This document shows positions 26,474 to 34,996 of a DNA stretch of 64,000 nucleotides, piece by piece (position 1 is the first letter of the stretch; each line of letters opens with the position of its first letter). This DNA is from Alteromonadaceae bacterium (GTDB lineage Bacteria; Pseudomonadota; Gammaproteobacteria; Enterobacterales; Alteromonadaceae): the NCBI GenBank assembly GCA_014872785.1, contig WKFJ01000060.1, forward strand, positions 1 through 64,000. Reading direction: 5' to 3'. The notes under the pieces were generated by a model, which ran no database searches, had not been told where the DNA came from, and saw only the letters and a list, made by a program, of their open reading frames with translations. Position numbers and translations under genes: made by a program.

Positions 26474-26866
26474 ATGAATTTCAAATTGAGAATTCAGCTG
26501 GACTCTCCTTTGACGATTTCAGAACAGATTCAACAACAGATTGAATTAGCCGTCGCCAAGTCTGAGCTCAACACGGGTGACACTATGCCCAGTGTTCGAC
26601 AATTGGCTATTGAACTTGGAGTAAACCCCAACACTGTCGCCAAAGCTTTGCAGTCTTCGGTGCAAAAAGGCACGTTGGTAAGTCAAAAAGGTAGAGGTTA
26701 TTTCGTGGCATCTCTTACAGAAAAACTCTCAGATAGTGAGATAAATAAACAATTAACGGAAGCGGCAAAGCAGTTTGTGGCCAGTACTCGGCCACTGGGT
26801 TTATCTAGGCAAGACCTAGTAAAAGCTGTTACGGCCTTGCTACCAGAGGGAGATAGCCATGAATAA
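26474..26866 (+). CDS. GntR-family (YtrA subfamily) repressor
   Basis: This 130-residue protein has a winged helix typical of GntR (PSVRQLAIELGVNPNTVAKAL, the recognition helix near residue 45) and only a short helical dimerisation tail, which defines the YtrA branch. These regulators usually repress an adjoining ABC transporter until a drug or envelope stress appears. It overlaps the ATPase gene by 8 bases and has a perfect palindromic operator over its own promoter. The inducer is unknown. Confidence 0.9.
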   Translation: MNFKLRIQLDSPLTISEQIQQQIELAVAKSELNTGDTMPSVRQLAIELGVNPNTVAKALQSSVQKGTLVSQKGRGYFVASLTEKLSDSEINKQLTEAAKQFVASTRPLGLSRQDLVKAVTALLPEGDSHE

Positions 26867-27566
26867 TATAGTACCGAATGAAAATACACTTAGCCTGGAT
26901 AACGTATGTCGTCATTTTGGTGACAAGCTCGCATTGTCCAACGTTTCACTCGAATTCAGTAAAGGGATAGTATACGGCTTACTAGGCCGCAATGGCTCAG
27001 GCAAAACAACCCTTATCAACATTCTGAACGGAAAATCCGGTATGGATAAAGGTGAGCTAAACATCCCACTAGGCTGGAAAATTGGTCATGTCAGCCACGA
27101 AATTGGTTATCCCAACTATGTAAAACTATCCGAACTAAATGCGCTATTCTCAGCGTCAGCGACGACCTGGGGAGAGTCTCGTTTTACAGGGATCCTAAAG
27201 ATTTTTGGGTTAACGACATCACAGCGATTTGGCAGTTTATCCACGGGTGAAAAAGCGGGTGTCAAATTAGCGGTTATGATTGCGCAAAAGCCCGACCTCT
27301 GGTTGATTGATGAGGCAACGTTGGGTTTAGATGCCTACGCGCAAACGCAGTGCATTACTGCGCTTATGCAATATTTTATCGACGATCAGCCGTGCGTTAT
27401 TTTCTGTTCACATCACTTAGCGGAAGTAGAACGCCTCGCTGAAAAAATTGTGTTGCTCGAGCAGGGTAAAGTCTGCTGGCAAGGCGATAAAGACAACCTT
27501 ATCAATGAACAACACTCTTTTTCCGAAAAGATATTCTCGCTATATCAAACACAAGGAGGGCAATAA
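26859..27566 (+). CDS. ABC transporter ATP-binding protein
   Basis: This 235-residue ATPase has Walker A GRNGSGKTT (near 44), a slightly altered signature LSTGEKAGVKLA (near 130), Walker B DLWLIDEATLGLD (near 147) and the switch histidine in FCSHHLAEVE. It is coupled to the GntR gene upstream and ends 2 bases before the permease gene. This type of pair usually exports lipids, peptides or drugs, but nothing specific can be read. Confidence 0.92.
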   Translation: MNNIVPNENTLSLDNVCRHFGDKLALSNVSLEFSKGIVYGLLGRNGSGKTTLINILNGKSGMDKGELNIPLGWKIGHVSHEIGYPNYVKLSELNALFSASATTWGESRFTGILKIFGLTTSQRFGSLSTGEKAGVKLAVMIAQKPDLWLIDEATLGLDAYAQTQCITALMQYFIDDQPCVIFCSHHLAEVERLAEKIVLLEQGKVCWQGDKDNLINEQHSFSEKIFSLYQTQGGQ

Positions 27567-27568
27567 TC

Positions 27569-29218
27569 ATGTTTGGAATGTATGCTCGCGTCGTGCTGTC
27601 AAAGCTTTGGAAACCGGCTCTACTCGCCCTGCTGGTTAATTGGTTTTTCTTTAACGTTTTCTCAGGCAAAGAGATGCCTGTAGGAGACCAGTTTTACATG
27701 CCTGTTTTGGGGCTTTTTGCACTGCAAAACTTCTTGTATGCGCTTTGGTTGACCTGGTCCAACAGCAGTCAAAATCTATGGCAGCAGATTTTTTCCGATA
27801 AAAAACAACAGATGATGGCTCACTTTGGCTTATTTCTCATAGTGAGTATCGTTGTTCAGTTCTTGCCTCTACTGGTTTTTAATTATGCCAAGCGGCTCGA
27901 AGATTATGGCATGACCACGCTTGATGTATTAGGCGTTTTATACCTGTTCAGTATCGCCGTGTTGGCATTCGGACTGGGACTTGCCCTAGCGATTTGGCGG
28001 CATTGGTCAATGGCATTACTCGTTTTCGCCTTTCCACTGTTATGGGACTTATTTTTTGCGCACTACCTAGTGCAAATCGCTTTTGTACTGATATCAGCGG
28101 GCTTGTTAAGCACCTTTATCTTATCAGACAAAATCACGAGAAAATTAGTGATGTCAGTTGGATTGTCTTTCGGTACATCCATGTTGATAGGACTGCTCAT
28201 TATGATCCCGTATCAAGCAAATCAAACCAGTCCACGGAAAGCATTTCAGGAGCAAATGTCAAATCACATTCCGGTGCCTGAAGAAGAACAACATGGTAAA
28301 GAATATTTAAATGGTTGGGGGTTCAAACGCCAGCATTCATTATTGATGCCGAGTAATTTGTACAAACCTGACTGGTTAGAATATCAATTACCCTTTTTCG
28401 ATAAAGACGAAAAGCTTAATCGGTTTGATTTAGAAGCCTTCAACAACAACCTTAAGACCTTATGGCAGACTAAGCACAAAAATGAGTTTCCAACGTATCG
28501 GTTTCTGACCAATGGCAACATGCTACTCAACTTCGAATATGCACTTTATCAAGTAACACCCAATGGCCAAATACAGTTAGTGTGGGAGGATGAAAAAGGC
28601 CGTCCAAAAATGGAATCTGGGATTTCTGCCAGCCTTCTCTCATCACCGCAATTTGAGCATGTAGTGATCTTCACTACTCATAAAATGTATTGGTTTGACG
28701 CTAAGGATAACTTCAGTCTACTACATACTGAATCCTTGGACTCACCTATGATAATCGGTCAAATTGCGGGCTTTACCGATGATCAAGCCAATGCAAAATT
28801 ACGAGTTATTACTGCAAACAAAGCAAACATGCTGCAAGTCAATGAGTATGACTTTGCGACAAACGTCGTTACCAAATTAGTACAAGAGCCAACATCTAAT
28901 GACATTAACAGCATGTACAATTTTTTAGACCTCGGTAAGTTTTCGTTACTACACCATTTTGCTTCGCTAGCGGTCTGGCGTTTCGATGCAGCGTTTGTCG
29001 ATGCATTTGTTGAAATAGACTCCTGGTTTTACTTGATTAACTTTGCTGCGCTTGCAATTTGTTTAATCTATTTTAGGAAATTTCCAGCCAATATACGCTT
29101 ACCAATGGCGATACTTTGTTTACTGTTTTCTCTTCCAATACTAGTTGTCTTTTTATTGGTGTTTGAAAGGCAATACAAAGGGCTTGGTTCAGCGCAAGAA
29201 TTGCCAAAATTTATCTAG
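27569..29218 (+). CDS. ABC transporter permease with large extracytoplasmic domain
   Basis: The 549-residue protein has six or so membrane helices in residues 1-215, then a soluble part of about 260 residues (FKRQHSLLMPSNLY to the FDAAFVDAF region) with strand-rich, propeller-like stretches (HKMYWFDAKDNFSLL). The C-terminus has two further hydrophobic helices (about 475-495 and 505-530). It completes the GntR-ATPase-permease operon. The soluble insert is not one I recognise; it may sense or bind the substrate in the periplasm. Confidence 0.78.
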   Translation: MFGMYARVVLSKLWKPALLALLVNWFFFNVFSGKEMPVGDQFYMPVLGLFALQNFLYALWLTWSNSSQNLWQQIFSDKKQQMMAHFGLFLIVSIVVQFLPLLVFNYAKRLEDYGMTTLDVLGVLYLFSIAVLAFGLGLALAIWRHWSMALLVFAFPLLWDLFFAHYLVQIAFVLISAGLLSTFILSDKITRKLVMSVGLSFGTSMLIGLLIMIPYQANQTSPRKAFQEQMSNHIPVPEEEQHGKEYLNGWGFKRQHSLLMPSNLYKPDWLEYQLPFFDKDEKLNRFDLEAFNNNLKTLWQTKHKNEFPTYRFLTNGNMLLNFEYALYQVTPNGQIQLVWEDEKGRPKMESGISASLLSSPQFEHVVIFTTHKMYWFDAKDNFSLLHTESLDSPMIIGQIAGFTDDQANAKLRVITANKANMLQVNEYDFATNVVTKLVQEPTSNDINSMYNFLDLGKFSLLHHFASLAVWRFDAAFVDAFVEIDSWFYLINFAALAICLIYFRKFPANIRLPMAILCLLFSLPILVVFLLVFERQYKGLGSAQELPKFI

Positions 29219-29236
29219 ATTAAACCTAACACCAAT

Positions 29237-29274
29237 GGAGACTTCATTTCGCCCCCCCTCTTTGTGAAGTCTCC
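29237..29274 (+). terminator. Hairpin after the ABC transporter operon
   Basis: GGAGACTTCA (29237-29246) and TGAAGTCTCC (29265-29274) are perfect 10-bp arms around a loop that carries a C-run. No T-run follows, so it may be a transcript-stabilising hairpin and not an intrinsic terminator. Confidence 0.5.
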
Positions 29275-29396
29275 AAAGCTCAGTGGTCAACGCCAACACA
29301 TCTTCTGACGAGTAAAATTTCTCGCTTAACTTGCATTATTTCAAAGCTTTACCAATACTTAAGTTGATTATCGACTCAATATTAAGGAAAGCATGA

Positions 29397-29573
29397 GTGA
29401 AGGCTACGTTAACCCATATCCAACGTTTGCAACGCGAAATCGACCACGCTTATTTGGAATGGCGAACTAACCCAGACTCTGAGCATTACAAAAGCGCCTA
29501 TTTACGCGCTAAATCACAATTAAACGAAGCACTTTCAACGACAAAACGCTCACTTGAATCAGCACTTAAGTGA
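29397..29573 (+). CDS. Small helical hypothetical protein
   Basis: A 58-codon ORF starts at GTG 29397, 6 bases after AAGGAAA, and ends with TGA at 29571-29573. The product is charged and helical (IQRLQREIDHAYLEWRTNPD in its first half, then a serine/leucine-rich helix). An ATG at 29393 in another frame reads only 25 codons. Codon use and ribosome site argue for a real gene; no family is recognised. Confidence 0.55.
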   Translation: MKATLTHIQRLQREIDHAYLEWRTNPDSEHYKSAYLRAKSQLNEALSTTKRSLESALK

Positions 29574-29613
29574 TAGGAAAATGCTGTAAAAAACGAAACT
29601 GCATACTTTTTTA

Positions 29614-30261
29614 ATGATTAATACCCGTTCAAAATTTTTACTTTTAATTTTCGTCGCTATTCTCGCAAACTCCGCCAATGCAAACCTTTCCAAGTATGTA
29701 CACGTTCGCGAAACCCTGTTTTGGGATAAGCTTTACACTGAAAAGTACCACACCCTCTACTGTGCTAAACACCATCCAGCGGGAGCCAAAGTCGATATTG
29801 CGCTTGTGTATTCGATTGATTGGATCGCCAACGCTATGAATTGTCCCGATACCAGTGATTGTCCATTTGCGCGTTATAAAGACGCCGTTGCAGATATGCA
29901 TAACTGGTGGCCAATGGAAGCTAAAATCGACGATGTTAGAAAACACTACGTGTTTGCAGAGGGTCAAACTGATCAAACCAAACAAGGCATTTGTCATTTT
30001 AAAATTCACCCATTGGGTGTTGAACCCAGAGAGTGGGCAAAAGGTGAAATTGCACGTTCTGTGCTACATATGCTTTGGAAGTATCGGCTGCCCCATTACG
30101 GACAAATTCCATTAATGGTGGAATGGGCGAAAAAGTTTCCTCCGAATGCTGAGGAAAAATGGCGCAACGAAAAAATTAAAGAACTGCAAAGTGTGGAAAA
30201 TCGCTTTATAAGCGACCCGGCGTTTATAGATATCGCCTTTCCAGACCCACAAAAGTACTAG
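29614..30261 (+). CDS. Endonuclease I family periplasmic nuclease
   Basis: This 215-residue protein has a signal peptide (1-23) and the endonuclease I core: DMHNWWPM near residue 98 (catalytic His region), an FKIHPLGVEPREWAKGEIAR stretch near 133 and the following helix with MLWKYRLP. Cysteines in pairs fit an exported enzyme. Such enzymes (EndA, Dns, Vvn) cut DNA and RNA nonspecifically in the periplasm or outside, feeding on or clearing foreign DNA. It is related to, but divergent from, E. coli EndA. Confidence 0.85.
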   Translation: MINTRSKFLLLIFVAILANSANANLSKYVHVRETLFWDKLYTEKYHTLYCAKHHPAGAKVDIALVYSIDWIANAMNCPDTSDCPFARYKDAVADMHNWWPMEAKIDDVRKHYVFAEGQTDQTKQGICHFKIHPLGVEPREWAKGEIARSVLHMLWKYRLPHYGQIPLMVEWAKKFPPNAEEKWRNEKIKELQSVENRFISDPAFIDIAFPDPQKY

Positions 30262-30417
30262 TTTACGTTTTGATTTAAGGTACTTTCGCTCTTCTTTTCA
30301 GAAAAGTCTGCGTTAAATTAGGAATAAAGATTTATTGCGTTAAGTGGTATTACCTCTTGCTATTTAATTGGGTTGCTTCATTATCCATAGCCTAAAAAAT
30401 AGCAACGCCTCATATCT

Positions 30418-31338
30418 ATGACGAAATCCAAATCCCTTTTTTCCGGCTATGCCATGGCGCTGACAGTAGTGTGCATTTGGAGTGGGTTTATTGTCATTTC
30501 ACGTTTTGGTGCCACCAATGCCCTCAATAGTTTTGATTTGATCTCTATTCGCTATGTCACCGCGACATTGATTGCGGTTCCACTTTGGTTCTTTCTCAAA
30601 AAACATATTTCAATTTTTACTAAACAATACTTCACCATCGCATTATTTGGCGGGATCTTTTACGCCAGTTGCGCTTTTATGGCATTTGGGCTTGCACCTG
30701 CTAGTCACGCAGCCGTTTTCCTTCCAGGCTTTATGCCGGTGGCAATAAGCCTATGCATTTGGGTATTACTGGGAGAACGAGTTAAAGGTAAAGGGTTGTT
30801 AGCGCTAGGGATTATCTCGTTCGGAGTGTTATTGCTCGCAAGTTCCACACTTACCGTGAGTAAATCAACATTAGCCGGTGATCTGCTATTCATGATGGCA
30901 GCCACCAGCTGGGGAGTGTTCAATGCGCTTTTAAAGAAATGGCAACCCGATCCGATCGCCACAACTGCAGCGGTATCTTTGTATACAAGTATTTTATACG
31001 TACCGATTTATCTGTTGTTTTTACCGCATGAAATTAGCAACGCACCAGCGTTCGAAATTGCCATCCAAGTCATCTATCAGGGAGTCATTGCTGCCGTCAT
31101 CCAAGTGCTGCTTTACGTTAAGGCCGCCAAAGCAATTGGTGCCAGCAATTTGGCCGTAACCATGGCTTTGGTGCCAGTTTTAGCGTCACTTATCGCGGTT
31201 CCGGTATTGGGTGAGCAACTGAATGCTGTGATAATCATTAGTTTATTATGCGTCACTGGCGGGGCCATTTATGGCAACATCCACGGGAACAAAGTAAAAT
31301 CGAAAGATGAAAATGTGAGTGAAGTATTGCAGGAATAG
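30418..31338 (+). CDS. EamA/DMT-family transporter
   Basis: This 306-residue protein has ten hydrophobic segments arranged as two EamA repeats. The first is at about residues 10-145 (ALTVVCIWSGFIVISRFG), the second at about 155-290 (AATSWGVFNALLKKW). The family exports or imports small metabolites such as amino acids or purines. It stands alone; the next gene converges on it. Confidence 0.9.
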   Translation: MTKSKSLFSGYAMALTVVCIWSGFIVISRFGATNALNSFDLISIRYVTATLIAVPLWFFLKKHISIFTKQYFTIALFGGIFYASCAFMAFGLAPASHAAVFLPGFMPVAISLCIWVLLGERVKGKGLLALGIISFGVLLLASSTLTVSKSTLAGDLLFMMAATSWGVFNALLKKWQPDPIATTAAVSLYTSILYVPIYLLFLPHEISNAPAFEIAIQVIYQGVIAAVIQVLLYVKAAKAIGASNLAVTMALVPVLASLIAVPVLGEQLNAVIIISLLCVTGGAIYGNIHGNKVKSKDENVSEVLQE

Positions 31339-31349
31339 TTAAACAACAT

Positions 31350-32465
31350 TCAATCTAGAATAGAAAATTTGTAGCGCTCAAGATTTTGGTTGTAGCACTT
31401 ACTGTATTGCCTAAAATCGAGACTTTTCCATTTATCATTCGCCAGTAGTTCCGAGATTTCATTCACGTTGGTTTTGTCTATCGCCTTTAATTCAGATGAG
31501 AGTAAGTTACCAACGTCTGCTTGATAGTCTAGCCCAGCAAGATAATCACGCATCAACAAAAGCGCCCAACCTGACTCCATAAAATGGCCCCCATAACTGA
31601 CATCTACCGTGCCTTTCTGCACCAAGTTAATGGCACTAGAAGACCAATCAAAGGTACCCATCACCAGATTTTTGTTGGCTTTTAAATGCTCACTTTGTTG
31701 TAGTACTTGTACTACCCCTTCGGCAATGTCGGGACCTGCCGTCCATATCATGTCAAAATCAGATACTCGTCGAAATAAGGTCTGCGCAGCTTTGATGGCG
31801 CTTTGTGTCGTCCAGTCTGTTGTCACTGGCGGAATAACATTTACGCCCAATAGTTCTGCCCTGGCCATCATACCCTCGACTCGGTGATTGTTCACAGCTG
31901 ACTGATGCGTTGCCGCAAAAACAGCCATATTCTTACCGTGATTTATGGATGTGAGGCTTTCCACTAGGTTGGCGCCTCCCAAGCTCTCGTCTGGTGATAT
32001 ATGCCCTATCCAGTTTTTAAACCTCTCACGAGGTCTACCAATAATGTTAAGAGTTGGCTCGTCTAAACTAGTATTAACGGTAAAAAACGGAACATCGTAC
32101 GAATCCAACAATGAGAGTAAATTCTCTTCACCTTTGGCATAAAAAATACTGATGATAAAGTCCGGTTTATTTCGCTTATCAATCGATTCTTTTATTAATT
32201 CATAAAAACCAAAGCGATTCCGGTGTACCTCATCAATGGGAATATTGGTTAGCTCAATATTGAGATTGGCAGCAACGGCATCTATAAATTTTCCATTCGC
32301 ATTCCAAAACGAGGATTGGTGACTATAAGGCCTGAAATAAAGTCCTTTAAGTGGCTTAAGATCGCAGCTAGAAGACGCCGCCGATGCAGGCGGTATAAGA
32401 AAGAAAAGTAAAAACAAACAAAAATGTAGTGACCGAAGCACTCGACAAATACTTTGTAATTTCAA
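31350..32465 (-). CDS. Periplasmic type-1 substrate-binding protein
   Basis: This 371-residue protein has a signal peptide (about 1-29) and two Rossmann-like lobes of the LacI/LuxP sugar-binding fold (PDFIISIFYAKGEEN, HGKNMAVFAATHQSAVNNHRV-like stretch, DFDMIWTAGPDIAEGVVQVL). No transporter genes flank it, so it may serve a distant ABC system or a membrane sensor, as LuxP does. The ligand cannot be told. Confidence 0.82.
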   Translation of the reverse strand: MKLQSICRVLRSLHFCLFLLFFLIPPASAASSSCDLKPLKGLYFRPYSHQSSFWNANGKFIDAVAANLNIELTNIPIDEVHRNRFGFYELIKESIDKRNKPDFIISIFYAKGEENLLSLLDSYDVPFFTVNTSLDEPTLNIIGRPRERFKNWIGHISPDESLGGANLVESLTSINHGKNMAVFAATHQSAVNNHRVEGMMARAELLGVNVIPPVTTDWTTQSAIKAAQTLFRRVSDFDMIWTAGPDIAEGVVQVLQQSEHLKANKNLVMGTFDWSSSAINLVQKGTVDVSYGGHFMESGWALLLMRDYLAGLDYQADVGNLLSSELKAIDKTNVNEISELLANDKWKSLDFRQYSKCYNQNLERYKFSILD

Positions 32466-32597
32466 TAAGACTTTTTAAAGTATTACACATATTGAAATGC
32501 TAACAAGTAGAGTAACTTTACTAGGCATTTCTTGCCGACGCCGATTTCTAAGTTCAATGTAATGATTGAACGATAATGCTCGCCCCGAAATCTCTTA

Positions 32598-33160
32598 TCA
32601 CCTGATAAAAGAAAATCCCCAACCTTAAGCGGATGGCTGAATCAAGTGAGAGGGATTACAAAGTCCTTCCTGTACTTTGCCCTTAGGTTCATCCTTCGGA
32701 TGCTCAAAATTGCTACAGACAATTTTGTATGAAGAGCTTTCCAGCTCTTCACCGCAAGCGGCCGCACTGAAGTGCGCTCTGGAATGTTCCCTGCATTCCA
32801 GTCGAACCAAAGGGTTCGAACCATGGCCTCGTATCACCTGATAAAAGAAAAGCCCCAACCTTAAGCGGTTGGCTGAAACAAGAGAGAGGGATTGCAAAAT
32901 ACATCACTATATTTTGCCGCTGCGCGGCCAGCTAAAGCTGTCCCAAAACGTTCCTGATGTTTTGGTCGAACCAAAGGGTTCGAACCATGGCCTCGTGTCA
33001 CCTGATAAAAGAAAAGCCCCAACCTTAATATTTCGCTGAATAGCAAGAGAGGGATTGCAAAATATGTCCCTATATTTTGCCGCTGCGCGGCCAGCTAAAG
33101 CTGTCCCAAAACGTTCCTGACGTTTTGGTCGAACCATAGGATTCGAACCATGGCCTCGTG
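32598..33160 (-). repeat. Three rtT-like degenerate repeats after tRNA-Ser
   Basis: Copies begin at 32598, 32834 and 32998 (lengths 236, 164 and 163), and the genuine tRNA terminator segment begins at 33161. Each carries TCACCTGATAAAAGAAAA, part of the terminator arm CCCCAACC, then on the minus strand a piece like the tRNA-Ser 3' half (GAGAGAGGGATT on the plus strand), a hairpin region and GGTTCGAA. The farthest copy has a 70-base extra segment. This copies the arrangement of the E. coli tyrT rtT repeats. Confidence 0.85.
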
Positions 33161-33170
33161 TCACCTGATA

Positions 33171-33208
33171 AAAGAAAAGCCCCAACCTTTCGGTTGGGGC
33201 TTTTCTTT
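33171..33208 (-). terminator. Terminator of tRNA-Ser
   Basis: AAAGAAAAGCCCCAACC (33171-33187), loop TTTC, and its exact inverse (33192-33208) give a 17-bp perfect stem just 3' of the tRNA on the minus strand. Confidence 0.9.
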
Positions 33209-33212
33209 TATT

Positions 33213-33303
33213 TGGCGGTGAGAGAGGGATTCGAACCCTCGTTAGGGGTTAACCTAAACACACTTTCCAGGCGTGCGCCTTCAGCCAGCTCAGCCATCTC
33301 ACC
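33213..33303 (-). tRNA. tRNA-Ser (anticodon GGA)
   Basis: On the minus strand the 91-base tRNA has acceptor GGTGAGA paired with TCTCACC, a G discriminator and an encoded CCA. The anticodon stem CACGC/GTGTG holds loop CTGGAAA (anticodon GGA). A long variable arm (TTAGGTTAACCCCTAA) and the T-arm GAGGGTTCGAATCCCTC mark it as a class II serine tRNA, reading UCC and UCU. A strong terminator and tandem repeats follow it. Confidence 0.97.
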
Positions 33304-33748
33304 TTAACTTGTTATGACTATAGATTTTTCTATCGCCAGTATTCTTTTGAAGCGCACTTTTGCGTGCGCGTTACATCAGGCTCCTGCCCCACTAACCAGT
33401 TAAGTTGGGTGGAAACACTTCCTTGATGAAAGTCCCCCAGCCTCGCCTTCCGTGGCGAGTCGTTCGCCACTAGCCGAGCATGCTCGTCTCAAGACGTGGC
33501 TCACCCATCTACCTTAACTTGTTACGCTCACATCTGTTCAATGCAATCGCAATCTGTCTACGTTAATTGGCGAATGCCAATTACGTGTAATTCTTTTCTG
33601 ACCATATCGTCAGAGGTCGCGTATGTTAGGCAATTCAAGATCTGTTATCAAGAAAAAAAACCAAAAACAGCATTTTTATTACAATTTGATGTCGAAACGG
33701 CTATTTGCCTAATTTTTTCCGTTCAAACAACGATCTAATTGGGTTCGA
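33304..33748. other. Gene-free region upstream of tRNA-Ser
   Basis: This 445-base stretch must contain the tRNA promoter. CATCT, then ACCTTAACTTGTTA (33506-33524), repeats the tRNA 5' end and leader (33296-33314), so a partial copy of the tRNA front lies about 210 bases upstream. Between them are hairpin-forming segments such as the CGCCTTCCGTGGCG stretch. No ORF looks real. Confidence 0.55.
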
Positions 33749-34783
33749 TTACTTACGTGCTGTTGAAAAATCGAGCATGCGATTCAACGGCAGCAAAGCC
33801 TTGTCACGTAAGGCGTCATCAACAAATATCTCATGTCCGCTACCATCGGTTAAGGCTTTTTCGATGGCATCAAGACCATTCATTGCCATCCACGGACAAT
33901 GTGCACAACTTCTACACGTAGCACCATTACCTGCAGTGGGTGCTTCAATAAACGTTTTGTTGGGTGCTAACTGCTGCATCTTATAGAAAATGCCCTTATC
34001 AGTGGCAACAATAAAGTGTTCATTTTCAAGTTCTTGCGCCGCTTTGATTAACTGTGATGTTGAACCAACAGCATCAGCCATATCCACAACACTTGCAGGA
34101 GATTCAGGGTGCACAAGAACTGCGGCATCAGGATACACTTTTTTCATATCCACCAGTGCTTTTGAAGAGAATTCGTCGTGAACAATACACTCCCCCTGCC
34201 ACATAAGCATATCAGCGCCGGTTTTCTTTGCGATATAATTTCCAAGATGGCGATCTGGTCCCCAAAGGATTTTCTCACCGTTACTGTCCAAGTGTTCAAC
34301 AACGTCAAGTGCAATACTAGAAGTCACTACCCAATCAGCTCTCGCCTTGACCGCCGCTGAGGTATTTGCGTATACCACCACGGTACGGTCTGGATGTTGA
34401 TTACAAAACGCATCAAACTTGTCGATTGGGCAACCCACATCCAACGAACATGTTGCCTCCAAAGTAGGCATTAACACTTTCTTTTCAGGACTCAGGATTT
34501 TGGCCGTTTCGCCCATAAATCTCACGCCCGCTACAATGAGGGTCTTTTGGCTAGCGTCTCGACCAAAGCGAGCCATTTCCAACGAATCAGAAATAAAACC
34601 GTTGGTCTCTTCCGCCAGTGCTTGAATCTCTGGGTCAGTATAATAATGAGCCACTAAAACCGCGTCCTTTTCCTTTAGAAGCTCAGCAATGCGAGCCTTA
34701 TGTGCGGCTTTTTGTGCTTCACTTAACACCGGTGGTTTACCGGGAAATGGATAAGCTACGTCAATTTTTTCTGCTTGTATCAT
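33749..34783 (-). CDS. nadA: Quinolinate synthase
   Basis: This 344-residue enzyme condenses iminoaspartate with dihydroxyacetone phosphate to make quinolinate for NAD. The three cysteines for the 4Fe-4S cluster appear in ATCSLDVGC (near 113), WQGEC (near 200) and RSCAHCPW (near 295). [17 protein letters not shown] is the family's N-terminal motif. Length is normal. nadB and nadC are not nearby. Confidence 0.96.
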   Translation of the reverse strand: MIQAEKIDVAYPFPGKPPVLSEAQKAAHKARIAELLKEKDAVLVAHYYTDPEIQALAEETNGFISDSLEMARFGRDASQKTLIVAGVRFMGETAKILSPEKKVLMPTLEATCSLDVGCPIDKFDAFCNQHPDRTVVVYANTSAAVKARADWVVTSSIALDVVEHLDSNGEKILWGPDRHLGNYIAKKTGADMLMWQGECIVHDEFSSKALVDMKKVYPDAAVLVHPESPASVVDMADAVGSTSQLIKAAQELENEHFIVATDKGIFYKMQQLAPNKTFIEAPTAGNGATCRSCAHCPWMAMNGLDAIEKALTDGSGHEIFVDDALRDKALLPLNRMLDFSTARK

Positions 34784-34931
34784 TTACTCAACCCAATTGG
34801 AAATTGCGGCGCGCGATTATACAGGAACTGTGACTCGGCATCCAGACTATTTGTTGCTCATTGAATACGTATAAATGTGTGGTAACAGACCAATGTTGAG
34901 TAAAAAAGAAGGGGTATCTTTGTTAAAAGAC

Positions 34932-34966
34932 AAAAAATGTCCTCATCCTTGTTTCCAAAGATGAGG
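34932..34966 (-). terminator. Terminator after the flagellin gene
   Basis: On the minus strand CCTCATC and GATGAGG (complements of 34960-34966 and 34941-34947) form a 7-bp stem, followed by ATTTTTT. It lies about 30 bases past the flagellin stop. Confidence 0.7.
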
Positions 34967-34996
34967 AGCATTTACTTACGAGAGTGAGAGAGCTGG

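Noticed and set aside
32625..33185. Minus-strand ORFs with GLFFYQVTRGHGSNP repeats
   Set aside because: They are translations of the tandem repeats after tRNA-Ser; the similarity between ORFs comes from repeat identity, and they run through terminator sequence.
32598..33208. CRISPR-like spacing of repeats
   Set aside because: Units are about 163 bases long, unequal and homologous over their whole length, with no short repeat/spacer pattern and no cas genes.
33496..33738. 80-codon ORF upstream of the tRNA region
   Set aside because: It lacks a ribosome site, is Cys/Thr/Ser-biased and lies across the duplicated tRNA front end.
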